A stretch of DNA of 64,000 nt from Spisula solida (taxonomy: Eukaryota > Mollusca > Bivalvia > Venerida > Mactridae), in NCBI GenBank assembly GCA_947247005.1, contig OX365946.1, positions 52,602,734-52,666,733 on the forward strand, given 5' to 3'. Shown one piece after another: positions 1 to 12,204 of this stretch (position 1 is the stretch's first letter; each line of letters starts with the position of its first letter). The translations under genes and the position numbers were made by a program. Below the pieces are notes generated by a model. That model was not told where the DNA came from and did not search any database. It saw only the letters and a list, made by a program, of their open reading frames with translations.

Positions 1-150
1 TCTCCACTTGGTAATGAAGCTATCCGTGAAGTTTTATTAAAATCTGAGCAGTGGTTCTTGAGAAATAGCCCGGACAAGAAAGTGTGGCGGACAGACAGAC
101 GGACACTTTGGCGACTATATGCGAATTTCTTCGGGGAGCATAATAAAAAT
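1..150 (+). repeat. dispersed repeat fragment (3' end)
   Basis: Includes a run of GGACAGACAGACGG type and ends in 'ttcggggagcataat' followed by A-rich sequence. I know this pattern as the terminus of a common bivalve repeat. No coding potential is visible. Confidence 0.4.
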
Positions 151-154
151 AAAA

Positions 155-566
155 ATAATGGTTCCAGTGGGGGTTGATACCACGACCCTCAGGAAAATGT
201 CAATTGAAATTGTGATTTTTATAATTGACATTGTGACCTTGTTTTTGATCCCAGATGACCCAAATTCAAACTTGACCTAGATTTTGTTGACATAATCATT
301 GTGACCAAGTTTCTTAAAGATTTATAAAGAATTATGACCTCCAGTGACTACACAAGCTTTTTCTATAATTTGACCTAGTGACCTAGTTTTTGACCTCAGA
401 TGACCCAATATCTATATTGACCTAGATTTTGTTGAGATGATCATTGTGACAAAGTTTCATAAAGATTAGGCCAAAACTGTGACCTCTAGAGAGGACACAA
501 CCCAATTGTTGACGGACAGACGGACGAAGTGTGATCACAAAAGCTCACTCTGTCAATCAATCCGAG
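155..566 (+). repeat. diverged copy of the 'gacctag' Helitron-like repeat
   Basis: Two diverged units share the phrases 'gacctagtttttgacc', 'agatgaccca' and 'gtgaccaagtttc' with the array at 10205-12160. They are followed by 'ttgacggacagacggac' and 'gatcacaaaagctcac', the usual 3' segment of this family. Confidence 0.65.
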
Positions 567-810
567 CAAGAAGCACCAAGTATTTGCACAACTAGACTTG
601 TTACTCATTGAAATCTGACCAATGGTTACCGAGATATTATGCAGATAAATATGTTATCATGATGAACCAATACTCCAAGGGGCATAATTTGACCCAAATT
701 AAATTCGAACTTGACCGGAGTATTTTCAAGATCTACCTATATTCAAATTGCCTAATACCAATGCATGACTGAGATATTGAGCAGTGCTATGCCAATTATT
801 TACCTCAAAG

Positions 811-1090
811 TGTGACCTTGACCTGCAAGTTAGAGACACAGGCCTTGCATATGACGTGCTGCCTCATCAATTGTAATTGAACATTTGTACCAATCGACTT
901 AAAAATCCCCCAACGAATGAACAATATCTGATCTTGGTGAGCAATAATATATAATTTTTTTACTTTCAATTGTGACCTTGACCATTGAGCTACAGACATG
1001 GGTCTTGCATATGAAATGCCGCCTCATCAAGATGAACACAACACTATGCCAAGTTATTTAGAAATCCCCTAATGAATGACAGCCTGTACA
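811..1090 (+). repeat. two tandem ~160-bp units of a 'gtgaccttgacc' repeat
   Basis: The phrase 'tgtgaccttgacc' followed by 'cttgcatatga' and 'cctcatcaa' occurs at 811 and again at 971. The units are diverged. Sequence from 1090 to 1650 has scattered phrases of the same style and no gene. Confidence 0.6.
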
Positions 1091-1649
1091 AGAATGATTA
1101 CAGAAGGATGGAAATGGGTAACACTAAATGCCCTGGCCATTTCATGATAAAAGTCCATTGAGAAATACAGCCTCTGTTCGTACAGAAGATTATTCTATGA
1201 TTAGACCTGGTTACCTAGTTTATTACCCAAGATGAGCCATTGACCCAATTTTGAACTCTACCTCAATATTGTGACCAAGTTGCAACCTCCAGCAATTCAA
1301 GTGCAATGACAGACAAAGAGCAATCACCAAAGCTCACCTTATCAAACTTGAACCAGATTCTATATAGATGACCAATGTGACTATGAATGATTCATGAAGA
1401 TAAACTCAAGATTCTAACCTCTACTTTGTAGGACTGCATCTACTTAAATTGGGCCTTGCAGGTTTTCCACTGGCTCCAAATAATTTTCCGGCAATATTAT
1501 TTATAGCGACACGACATAGGGGGTGGGTGCGGTAGGGGGTGTGCATATCGATTTTTTTTAAAAAATACAAGTCAAAAGGTTAAATTTTATGCATTCTAAG
1601 ACTTAGATAATACAAATAGAGAAAAGAGACACAATATACAACACATATT

Positions 1650-1798
1650 AAAAGTCAATCATCATGACCTTATAGCCCTAACTATTAAAGCACAGTTTTC
1701 ACAGGCTTGTGACTTGCTTTTGGACCCCAGATGGCCCATATTGAATTTAACCTATATTTTATTAAGATGGTCAGTGTGACCAAGTTTTATAAAGATTG
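1650..1798 (+). repeat. left half of a Helitron-like repeat interrupted by the foldback element
   Basis: Ends with 'gtgaccaagttttataaaga', a standard phrase of the 'gacctag' family. The family's 3' segment ('gatcacaaaagctcat' plus terminal hairpin) resumes at 7812-7888, after the foldback element. Confidence 0.55.
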
Positions 1799-2871
1799 TG
1801 ACACATATGGTAGGGTGACCATTGCCAAAAAAGTCCTCTATTTTAGGAGTAGGTAGGACCTCTCTGTTAACAAGACATGTCATATACCAAAATGTTCGGA
1901 TAAGTCCATAGTATCTGAGACTGCCGGCATAAATTGCCAAAAGTGGTGGCGTTCCGAGAAATCCAAGATGGCGTCCAAGATGGCCGCCTTTTTGACAGTA
2001 TTAGCTTAATATTAATGTTATGAAAATATCAGGAATATGATGCAACTTTTTGAAATAACTTTGCTTAAATGTTATAGACACAGCATAACTCTTTTAAAAA
2101 AAATATTTTTAGAATCTTCAAAGGTCAATGTCCAGGTCATTTACAGGTAAAACCAATGTAAAAATGACTTAAAACGCGTTTTCACCTGGTATCTTCTTTG
2201 TTTGTATAGCATTTATTTATAAAAACTATCCACATTGATAATTTAAATGAAGGTTTACATTCAACAGTTTAAATAAAACTACTTTGGAACACATTGGCAT
2301 TCAAATAATGGAGATATACAGTATATCTTGTACTATGTGCTTTTCTTACCCCACCCACCATTTTTATACAAGAAATATGCACTCATGTATTCTGAAATGT
2401 TTACAACAGGTGTCTGTGATAAAAATGTTTATTATTATGATACATCTATATTGGCATTCAAAAAATATTATTTATGTCTAAAATTCACCAGATAAATCCA
2501 AGATGGCGTCCAAGATGGCCGCCGTAATATATAATGTCCCTTGTATAGCATTAAGCAGGATTTAAACAGTTGTTTTTCAGGTGAGGCGGCAACAAAAGTA
2601 GATCAAGAACTGACTCATACCAAAATGTCCTTATGTGACTATAAATTAATGTATAGACCTGCTGTCGAACATTGTAAAAGGGTGATGAGGACCAGGAAAC
2701 CAAGATGGCCACCATAAATGGTCAATCCATATAAAGTATTTCAAACTACTACGAGACAGTATCATACATGGCTGTAAAGATACATGTTAGCATGCAAAAA
2801 ACTCCTTTGCTACTGTGCATTAAATAAGCATACTACATTGACCACTTGTTCAAGTTCAAGGTCATATCAAG
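1799..2871 (+). repeat. left inverted arm of foldback element
   Basis: Unique-type sequence mirrored at 6729-7812. It includes 'ccaagatggcg' and 'caagatggccgcc' blocks near 1960 and 2500. No gene is visible; the short frames inside are not supported. Confidence 0.8.
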
Positions 2872-5800
2872 GTGGTGGTGAGTACCCGATGGGACATGTG
2901 TGGGTGTACTTTGTGGTTTGGAGTTACCCATATTACATTGAATGAGTGAGTTTCTATAAGGACCTTGAGTTGGTTTATCAACTTTACTTAGTGATGTTGA
3001 TTGGATGTGTGTATTTTGGTGTTGGTGGGTACCCCAAATGGCCTTAAATTGTGTATTAGGTGGTGGTGAGTTCACTATAGGGCCTTGAATGAGTGTATTG
3101 GTGCGGGGTATTTCCCCAAAGAACATTGAATAAGGTGGAGGTGAATACCCCATAGGGCATTGAAGGGTGTAATTGGTTGTGGTGAGTGCTCCATAAGGCA
3201 TTTGTTTGCTGTTTGTTGTAACCCTACATTGTCTGACATGGGTGTACTAGATGGTGGCGAGTACCACACAGGACATTGAATAGGTGTATTGGGTGGTAAT
3301 AAATACCCATTAGGCACTGAAATGGGGGGATTCTTGGAGGTTAGAGCCCTATGTGGCGTGAAATGGGTGTATTATATGGTCGTTAGTACCCCAACAGACT
3401 TTGAATGGGTGTATTTGGTGGTGGTGAGTATCCAATATGTCTTCACACTGTGTTACATGGGGTGTACTTGGTCGTTTAGAGTACAACACAAGACATTAAG
3501 TAGGTGTATTTTGTGGTGGTGCGTACCCAATAGTGCATTGAATTGGTGTTTTTGGTGGTGGTGAGTATCCCAAAGGGATCTGAATGGGTGTATATTGTTG
3601 TATTTGTTGTTGGTGGGTAGCCAAAATGGCATGAAACGGGTGTATTAGGTGGTGGAAATTTCACTATTGTACCTTGATTAGGTACATTGGTTTAAATTAT
3701 TACCATGACAAGTACGCCATAGGACATTGAATGAGTGTATTAGGTGGTGGAAAGTACCACATAGTACATTGAATGAGTGTATAAGGTGGTGGAAAGTACC
3801 CCATAGTACATTGAATGAGTGTATAAGGTGGTGGCGAGTACCCCATAGGGCATTGAATGAGTGTATTTGGTGGTGGCGAGCATCCCGTAGGGCATTAAAT
3901 GGGTGTATTAGGTGGTGGGGAGTATCCCATAGGGCATTGAATGAGTATATTAGGTAATGGCAAGTACCCCATAGGGCATTGAATGAGTGTAGTATGTGGT
4001 GGGGAGTACCCCATAGGGCATTGAATGAGTGTATTAGGTGGTGGCAAGTACCCCATAGGACATTGAATGAGTATATTAGGTGATAGTAAGTACCCCATAG
4101 TGCATTGAATGAGTGTATTATGTTGTGGGGACTACCCCATAGGGTATTGAATGAGTGTATTACTAGTAGGTGGTGACAAGTACCCCATAGGACAATGAAT
4201 GAGTATATTAGGTGGTGGCAAGTACCCCATAGGATAATGAATGAGTATATTAGGTGGTGGCAAGTACCCCATAGGGCATTGAATGAGTATATTAGGTGAT
4301 AGTAAGTCCCCCATAGGGCATTGAATGAGTGTATTAGGTGGTGACAAGTACCCCATAGGACATTGAATGAGTATATTAGGTGGTGGCAAGTACCCCATAG
4401 GGCATTGGATGAGTATATTAGGTGGTGGGGAGTATCCCATAGGGCATTGAATGAGTATATTAGGTAATGGCAAATACCCCATAGGGCATTGCATGAGTGT
4501 AGTATGTGGTGGGGAGTACCCAATAGGGCATTGAATGAGTGTATTAGGTGGTGGCAAGTATCCCATAGGACATTGAATGAGTGTATAAGGTGGTGGAAAG
4601 TACCCCATAGTACATTGAATGAGTGTATTAGGTGGTGACAAGTACCCCATAGTAAATTGAATGAGTGAATTCGGTGGTGGCGAGTACCCCATAGGACATT
4701 GAATGAGTGTATTAGGTGGTGGCGAGTACCCCATAGTACATTGAATGAGTGTATTAGGTGGTGGCGAGTATACCCCATAGTACATTGAATGAGTGTGTTA
4801 GGTGGTGGCGAGTACCCCATAGTACATTGAATGAGTGTATTAGGTGGTGGCGAGTACCCCATGGGACATTGAATGAGTGTATAAGGTGGTGGCAAGTACT
4901 CAATAGTACATTGAATGAGTGTATTAGGTGGTGGCGAGTACCCCATATGACATTGAATGAATATATTAGGTGGTGGCAAGTACGCCATAGGGCATTGAAT
5001 GTGTATATTATGTGGTGACAAGTACCCCATAGGACATTGAATGAGTATATTAGGTGGTGGCAAGTACCCCATAGGGCATTGGATGAGTATATTAGATGGT
5101 GGGGAGTATCCCATAGGGCATTGAATGAGTATATTAGGTAATGGCAAGTACCCCATAGGGCATTGCATGAGTGTAGTATGTGGTGGGGAGTACCCCATAG
5201 GACATTGAATGAGTGTATTAGGTGGTGGCGAGTATACCCCATAGTACATTGAATGAGTGTGTTAGGTGGTGGCGAGTACCCCATAGTACATTGAATGAGT
5301 GTATTAGGTGGTGGCGAGTACCCCATGGGACATTGAATGAGTGTATAAGGTGGTGGCAAGTACTCAATAGTACATTGAATGAGTGTATTAGGTGGTGGCG
5401 AGTACCCCATATGACATTGAATGAATATATTGGGTGGTGGCAAGTACGCCATAGGGCATTGAATGTGTATATTATGTGGTGGGGAGTACCCCATAGGACA
5501 TTGAATGAGTGTATTAGGTGGTGGGGAGTACCCCATAGGGCATTGAGTGAGTGTATTAGGTGATGGAAAGTACCCCATAGGGCATTGAATTAGTGTATTA
5601 GGTGGTGGCGAGTATCCCATAGGGCATTGATTGGGTTTATTTTGTGGGGGTGAGAATCCATTAGAGCATTGGATTGGTGTATTTGGTGTTGGTGTGTACA
5701 CCAAATGGTCTGAAATGGGGTGAATTATTTAGTGGTTAGTTCACTATAGGGACATGTGTGACTTAATGGGTTATGCGAATGTCATATGGGTGTATTTGGG

Positions 5801-6094
5801 GATGATACATACCCAAATAGCCTGAACTGAATTCCACAAATACCATTGATTGGGTGTATTAATTGGTAAAGAAAACCCAATATGATATTGAATGTGTAAA
5901 TTTGGTTGTGGTGATTATGCGAAAGGCCTTGATTTGGTTAATTTAATCACGGTGAATATCCCATATGTCACTGAATAGGTGTATTTCATAGTGGTTGGTG
6001 CCCCAAAAGGCCTGAACTGGGCGGTTTAGGTGGTGGTGCCTATCCTACAGGGCAATGAATGAGTGTACAATGTATTTGGCATGGATGGGTATCT
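2872..6094 (-). repeat. 42-bp minisatellite, forward half of the mirror array
   Basis: Units of 42 bp with core 'gagtaccccatagggcattg', about 75 copies counting degenerate edges. The core at 3700-5640 is the most regular; the flanks decay gradually. Because 42 is a multiple of three, all frames stay open and the minus strand reads as a 14-residue repeat (IQCPMGYSPPPNTL). This is not evidence of a gene. Blocks of several units are duplicated: 4754-5018 recurs at 5218-5482 almost unchanged, and a 'ggggagtatcccatagggc' block recurs near 3916, 4436 and 5102. Confidence 0.9.
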
Positions 6095-6728
6095 CAGTAC
6101 CAGTACCACCAAATACACCCATTCAGATCCCTAAGAGCTCTACCTCTTCTCCGATTACACTGGTTTAAGGCCATATGACGTACTCACAACCCAAATATTT
6201 ACCCATTTAAGACAATATAGCGTGCTAACCACCATATAATACACCAATGCAATGCCCTATGGGATAACAACCACATTAGGTACTGATCACCACCACATAA
6301 TAAATTATACCCTTTAATGAAGTATTTGGTACTCCTCACCACCACCGAATGCACTCATTCAAATTCCTATGGAATACACTCATCCACATAATACACTCAT
6401 TTCAGGCTGTATAGGGCACCAAGCACCAAACAATACACAAAGTCAATGTCCTATGGGGTATTCATCTTCACCCAATAAATCCACTGCCCTATGACGTTGC
6501 CGTACTCGCCTCCATCTCATACACCCATTTCATGAGTATTGGGGTACCCACATCCAACAATTACACTAATTCAATGCCATTATGGTGTTCTAAACAACCT
6601 GCAAGTACATCTATACAAGACCAAAAGAGGTATTCAACACCACCAATTTATAGGTGTACACCTTATCAATGACCTACTGGTATGTGGTACTAATCACCAC
6701 CAGGAATAGTATTTTTCATTTATTTTTC
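6095..6728 (+). repeat. 42-bp minisatellite, reversed half of the mirror array
   Basis: Same motif in the opposite orientation ('caccaccaaatacaccca', 'aatgccctatggg'). Copies are degenerate, and this half is about one fifth the length of the forward half. Confidence 0.8.
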
Positions 6729-7812
6729 ATACTTTGACCTTGACATGACCTTGAACTTTGCTTCAAAGTGGTCAATGTAGTATGCTTATTTGATGCACAG
6801 TAGCAAATGAGTAATTTGCATGCTAACATATATCTTTACACCCATGTATGATACTGTCTCATATTAATTTGAACATACTTTATATGGATTGACCATTAAT
6901 GGCGGCCATCTTGGATTTCCTGGTCCTCACCACTCTTTTACAATGTATGACAGCAGGTCTATACACTAATTTATAGTCACATAAGGACATTTTGGTATGA
7001 ATCAGTTCTTGTTCTACTTTTGTGGCCACCTCACCTGAAAAACAACTGTTTAAATTCTGCTTAATGCTATACAAGGGACATTATATATTACGGCGGCCAT
7101 CTTGGACGCCATCTTGGATTTTGCTGGTGAATTTTAGTCACAAATGGTATTTTTAGAATGCCACTGTAGATATATCATAATAATAAACATTTTTATCACA
7201 GACATCTTTTGTAAAACTTTCAGAATACATGAGTGCATTTTTCTTGTATAAAAATGGTGGGTGGGGTAAGAAAAGCACATAGTACAAGATATACTGTGTA
7301 TCTCCATTACTTGAATGCCAAGTGTTCCAAAGTAGTTTTATTTAAACTGTTGAATGTAAACCTTCATTTAAATGATCAATTTGGATAGTTTTTGTAAATA
7401 AATGCTATACAAACAAAGAAGATACCAGGTGAAAACGCGTTTTAAGTCATTTTTACATTGGTTTTACCTGTAAATGACCTTGACATTGACCTTTGAAGAT
7501 TCTAAAAATGTTTTAGTTTAAAAGAGTTTTGCTGTGTCTATAACAATTAAGCAAAGTTATTTCAAAAAGTTGCATCATATTCCTGATATTTTCATAACAT
7601 TAATATTAAGCTAATACTGTCAAAAAGACGGCCATCTTGGACGCCATCTTGGATTCCTCGGAACGCCACCATTTTTGGCAATTTATGCCGGCAGTCTCAG
7701 ATACTACAGACTTTCCGGAACATTTTGGTATATGACATGTCTTGTTAACAGAGAGGTCCTACCCCAACTTTTTTTTCTTGAGATTGTCACCCTACCAATA
7801 GTGTGTTCACAA
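6729..7812 (-). repeat. right inverted arm of foldback element
   Basis: Reverse complement of 1799-2871. It carries the matching 'ggcggccatcttgg' and 'gacgccatcttgga' blocks near 6900, 7090 and 7630. Confidence 0.8.
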
Positions 7813-7896
7813 GCAATAGTGAATAGATAAAACGACAGATGAAGAGTGATCACAAAAGCTCATACTGTCACTATGTGACAGGCGAGCTAAATTATA
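7812..7896 (+). repeat. 3' terminus of Helitron-like repeat with hairpin
   Basis: CTGTCAC-TAT-GTGACAG (7865-7881) forms a perfect 7-bp stem, followed by 'gcgagctaaa'. It parallels the terminus at 12205-12242. Confidence 0.6.
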
Positions 7897-8754
7897 AGTA
7901 ATGACATTAGAAAATTTTAAGCACTAAGAAATGAATTAAACTAAACTTGAAGTTAAAGCTGTAAAAATTACAAAAAGGAATGTGAAACAGCATTATGTCA
8001 ATTTATGATTCATTATTTACAAAGACTTAAAATGTGTGAACACATGGTAACAGTTCCAGAAAACACTGATTTCTAGTTTTCTTAACATAATAAATTATCT
8101 TCTAAATCTGTGAAATAGACTGTTTTAAATTTAACATCTTTGGTACATTTCACAGTCTGCAGACTGGAACAAGGAATAATAAAGTGTTGGTCTTGTAGTT
8201 TCCAACCAATGATTTTATGTTGTTATGTGCTGATAAAATGCGTCCAATCTGAAAAAAATAATAAATTTATTAAAAGGAGATTTAAAATGGCTGAGGTTTT
8301 TGTAGACCTGATTTGCTATGGGGTAAAGAATCGTGTGCTTCTTGGGGTCTATTTATTTACCTTGTAGCATTAACCAAGTTTATAGTAGCTACATTTTACA
8401 TGTATCTGTGCTTCCTCTATGCCTATAATTATTGTATTACTCACTAAAACTGTTAATTAAGAATTGAAGCCATTTCTCAACAATTTTCAGTTATAAAATT
8501 CGGCCTCAGACCCATTCACTTAGCCAGTTTACCTGGACTGCATCTTAACCAGTACTAAAATACCTTTCCACAAGTACAAGCAACGTGAGGAGGAAAATCA
8601 ACATTAATTTTATTGTCAAATTTTAACCAGCATGTGACCTGGAAAGGAACCCTAATTGTTACAAAGCCAGTGCACAGACCACTAAAAATAATAAGACCAC
8701 ACATAATACATTTTGTTTAATTTAATAAGTTTTTGTACCTCAATCTTGAATGAT
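7897..8754. other. no gene identified
   Basis: AT-rich sequence. The open frame at 8140-8367 has no recognisable features and ordinary intergenic composition. Confidence 0.5.
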
Positions 8755-8925
8755 TATGATAAAATCAACTCAAAACCATCAGGATCTGGGTTTTGCTCAG
8801 CACAAAGGGAAGCTGGCCTCTCTTCTCTAATACCCTCATGGTGATGGATAACATCAGGAATGAGGTGTCGAGAGTGATTATTATAAGTTGGAAAAACTTG
8901 TTTCACAATGAAATAAGTATAAACT
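8755..8925 (+). repeat. SINE family B fragment
   Basis: Contains 'ggaatgaggtgtcgagag' and 'aaaaacttgtttcaca', shared with the longer minus-strand copy at 42778-42990. Confidence 0.6.
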
Positions 8926-9044
8926 AATCTTGGTCTTGACTCTCACAGGAAGTCTTGTTATCCAGGTTTTAATTAAATAAATTTAAATGAAGGCCAAGTA
9001 AGTATTTCTTTTGGAGATAAACTGAGTCAACGGCAAATTCTCAC

Positions 9045-9178
9045 CTGCCATGTTATGTTCTACACAGTCAGTGTGTGATGTTCGCAACCTTGCTGCAACC
9101 AGATCGAGTTCTGTCTTGGACCTCCTTAACACCAAGTAGCGACCTTCCAGTTCATCTTTTTCCAAAACTCCCTGGAAT
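9045..9178 (-). CDS. isolated internal exon, coiled-coil-like, gene unidentified
   Basis: Read on the minus strand, an acceptor (pyrimidine-rich 'ttttgttttag') leads into an open stretch that ends at the good donor GGCAG|GTGAGA. The 134 nt run from phase 2 to phase 1; a second acceptor (ttccag) 7 bases in gives 127 nt from phase 0, also consistent. The peptide contains 'GVLEKDELEGRYLVLRRSKT' and then 'ELDLVAARLRTSHTD'. It is rich in Glu, Lys, Arg and Leu with heptad-like leucines, unlike the repeat-derived frames around it. I do not recognise the family. No partner exons were found nearby, so the rest of the gene may lie outside the window or across long introns. It could be a decayed exon. 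Confidence 0.5.
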
Positions 9179-9714
9179 CTAAAACAAAACCAAATAGGTA
9201 TAATGTTATAAAAAGCAATCATATAGTAGCAAGACGGAGAGCTCTAAAAGATCAAGACTGTAGTGATTATTTAGTGATCAGATGAGTCCTGGTTCAATCC
9301 TTGGTGCATAGACAAGTTTGCTGTCCTGTAATTGGCGGCTTCTTTAATTTATGAACTTCCAGTCAGTAACTACTGTGCTGCAGATCGGTTTGACTAACCG
9401 GGTGCACTATATATGATATCCATTAGTTTTCAGAGTGGTGTGTGATCGATAGCCATTGCAACTGTTGTTCGAAGTCTTGTAGGTCTGGGTGTACCCATAC
9501 GGGGTTAGACTCCTGTTTAGCAGCGTTGTTGTTTGTGAGTTTCATAGTAGACAATAAGGTGTTGTGGTTCGAACCCCAGATCAGGATCTGCAACACCTCT
9601 TCGTGTACAGGCAATATTGGCACATGTTTTACAAGGGCAGACATAGTCAACAAGGAGACAGATGTCTGATACAAGGAATTTGAGTGCGCTTGCATAGCTC
9701 TTTTTAAATTGATT

Positions 9715-9835
9715 CCTCCGGTGTATAGAACCGATACACACAACACTATCTTTGAGGCTGAGGATCAAACCAGAGACCCCTCGATTAGTTATGGTATTCA
9801 ACAGCGTTATCCGCTAGACCACAGTCCCACCCATT
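9715..9835 (-). repeat. tRNA-headed SINE fragment
   Basis: On the minus strand it has an A-box-like 'tggtctagcggataacgc' and a B-box-like 'ggtttgatcc'. It is followed by 'atcggttctatacaccgg', which matches the body of SINE family A at 22309-22749. Confidence 0.5.
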
Positions 9836-10204
9836 TATTATATGATTTAATAAGTTATAATATAAACAGTCAGCTGGTGGTGGGGGTGGCTTCAACCACA
9901 ACCCCCCAACAAATACGCCCCTTGTGACCAGTGAGTTAGGCTACTTTTGTTGTTAAAATACCATCTCAGTTACGCCAGCTATTTAAAGGCACGTTTGGAA
10001 TGCCAGGGTTCGATTTCAGTCAGTGACCTGCGTTTTCATGAAGTAATTTATAAACAACCTGATTGCTTTGCGCCATCGCCACTATTTTGAAAAAATAAAA
10101 AGTTTTAGACTGAAAAACAAAATTCCTATCCTTCATTTTAACAAGAGGGCCATTGGCCCTATAGCGCTCACCTGATGACTAGCAGTTTAGGCAGAATCAG
10201 TGAC

Positions 10205-12160
10205 CTGGTGGCTTTGTTTTTGACCCCATATGACCCAGTTGCGAACTGGACCTAGATTTCATAAAGCCACACATTGTGGCCAAGTGTCATTAATATCACA
10301 CAAGAAATGTGACCTCTAAAGTGTAAACAAAGTTTTTCTTTGATGTGACCGTGTGACCTAGTTTTTGACCACAGATGACCCATTTACGAAGTTGACCTAG
10401 ATTTGATACAGACAAACATTGTGCCCAAGGTTCATATAGATAAGGTAAAGCAGGTGACCTCTAGAGTGTTAACAATGTTTTTCTTCAATGTGACCTTGTG
10501 ACCTAGTTTTTGACCCCAGATGACCCAGTTGCGAACTTGACCTAGATTTATAAAAACACATATTGTGACCATGTTTCATTCTGATAACATCAAAATATGA
10601 CCTCTAGAGTGTTAACAAGGTTTTTCTTTAATATGTTAGTATGCCCTAGTTTTTGACCGCAGATGGATTTCATAGCGACAAACAGTGTGACCAAGTTTCA
10701 TATAGATTAGGTAAAAAATGTGACCTCTAGAGTGTTAACAAGGTTTTTCTTTGATTTGACCTGGTGACCTAGTTTTTGACCCCAGATGACCCAATTACGA
10801 ATTTGACCTGGATTTCATAGAGACATAAATTTTGACCAAGTTTCATTAAGATTATGTCAAGAATGTGACCTCTAGAGTGTTAACAAGGTTTTTCTTTGAT
10901 GTGACCTAGTGACCTTGGTTGTGACCCCAGATGACCCAATTACAAACTTGACCTAGATTCCATAGAGACATACATTGTGACCAAGTTTCATTAAGATTAT
11001 GTAAAAAAATGTGACCTCTAGAGTGTTAACAATATTTTTCTTTGATGTGACCTGGTGACCTAGTTTTTGACCTCAGATGACCCAGTTGCAAACTTGACCT
11101 ATATTTCATAGAGAAAAACATTGTGACAAAGTTTCATTGAGATTATGTCAAAAATGTGACCTCTAGAGTGTTAACAAGGTTTTTCTTTGATGTGACCTCG
11201 TGACCTTGGTTTTGACCCCAGATGACCCACTTACGAACTTGACCTAGATTACATAGAGACAAACATTGTGACAAAGTTTCATTGAGATTATGTCAAAAAT
11301 GTGACCTAGAGTGTTAACAAGGTTTTTCTTTAATATGTTATTATGCCCTAGTTTTTGACCGCAGATGGATTTCATAGCGACAAACAGTGTGACCAAGTTT
11401 CATATAGATTAGGTAAAAAATGTGACCTCTAGAGTGTTAACAATATTTTTCTTTGATGTGACCTGGTGACCTAGTTTTTGACCTCAGATGACCCAGTTGC
11501 AAACTTGACCTAGATTTCATAGAGAAAAACATTGTGACAAAGTTTCATTGAGATTATGTCAAAAATGTGACCTCTAGAGTGTTAACAAGGCTTTTCTTTG
11601 ATGTGACCTGGTGACCTTGGTTTTGACCCCAGATGACCCACTTACGAACTTGACCTAGATTTCATAGAGACAAACATTGTGACAAAGTTTCATTGAGATT
11701 ATGTCAAAAATGTGACCTCTAGAGTGTTAACAAGGCTTTTCTTTGATGTGACCTGGTGACCTTGGTTTTGACCCCAGATGACCCACTTACGAACTTGACC
11801 TAGATTTCATAGAGACAAACATTGTGACAAAGTTTCATTGAGATTATGTCAAAAATGTGACCTCTAGAGTGTTAACAAGGTTTTTCTTTGATGTGACCTG
11901 GTGACCTAGTTTTTGACCTCAGATGACCCAGTTGCAAACTTGACCTAGCTTTCATGGAGAAAAACATTGTGACAAAGTTTCATTGAGATTATGTCAAAAA
12001 TGTGACCTAGAGTGTTAACAAGGTTTTTTATGTGACCTGGTGACCTTGGTTTTGACCCTAGATGACCCAGTTACGAACTTGACCTAGATTTCATAGAGAC
12101 AAACATTGTGACCAAGTTTCATAAAGATTAAGTGAAAACTGTGACCTCTAGAGTGTTAAC
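10205..12160 (+). repeat. ~145-bp tandem array inside the Helitron-like element
   Basis: The phrase 'cctctagagt' or its deleted form recurs at 10458, 10601, 10724, 10869, 11015, 11160, 11305, 11426, 11571, 11716, 11861, 12006 and 12145. Most spacings are 143-146 bp, with two short units of 121 and 123 bp. About 13 units are present. Confidence 0.9.
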
Positions 12161-12204
12161 AGTCCAATTGTTGACGGCGAACGACGGACAAAGGGCGATC
12201 ACAA

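Larger units (their letters stand above)
1799..7812. mobile_element. 6-kb foldback (long inverted repeat) element
   Basis: The left arm (1799-2871) and right arm (6729-7812) are reverse complements over more than 1 kb, including perfect stretches of 60 bases such as 1997-2056 against 7561-7620. The outer ends carry 'ggtagggtgac' inverted. Between the arms is a 42-bp minisatellite whose orientation flips near 6095, so the whole element is close to a palindrome. There is no transposase frame, so it would be non-autonomous. The structure resembles foldback or Galileo-type elements with long, repeat-filled inverted termini. It sits inside a 'gacctag' repeat, which gives a relative age. Confidence 0.8.

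Noticed and set aside
3075..5704. Long minus-strand frames (up to 523 codons) reading IQCPMGYSPPPNTL repeats, and plus-strand frames reading NECIRWWRVP repeats
   Set aside because: The 42-bp unit keeps frames open on both strands. There is no signal peptide, unique sequence or conserved start, and several frames overlap.
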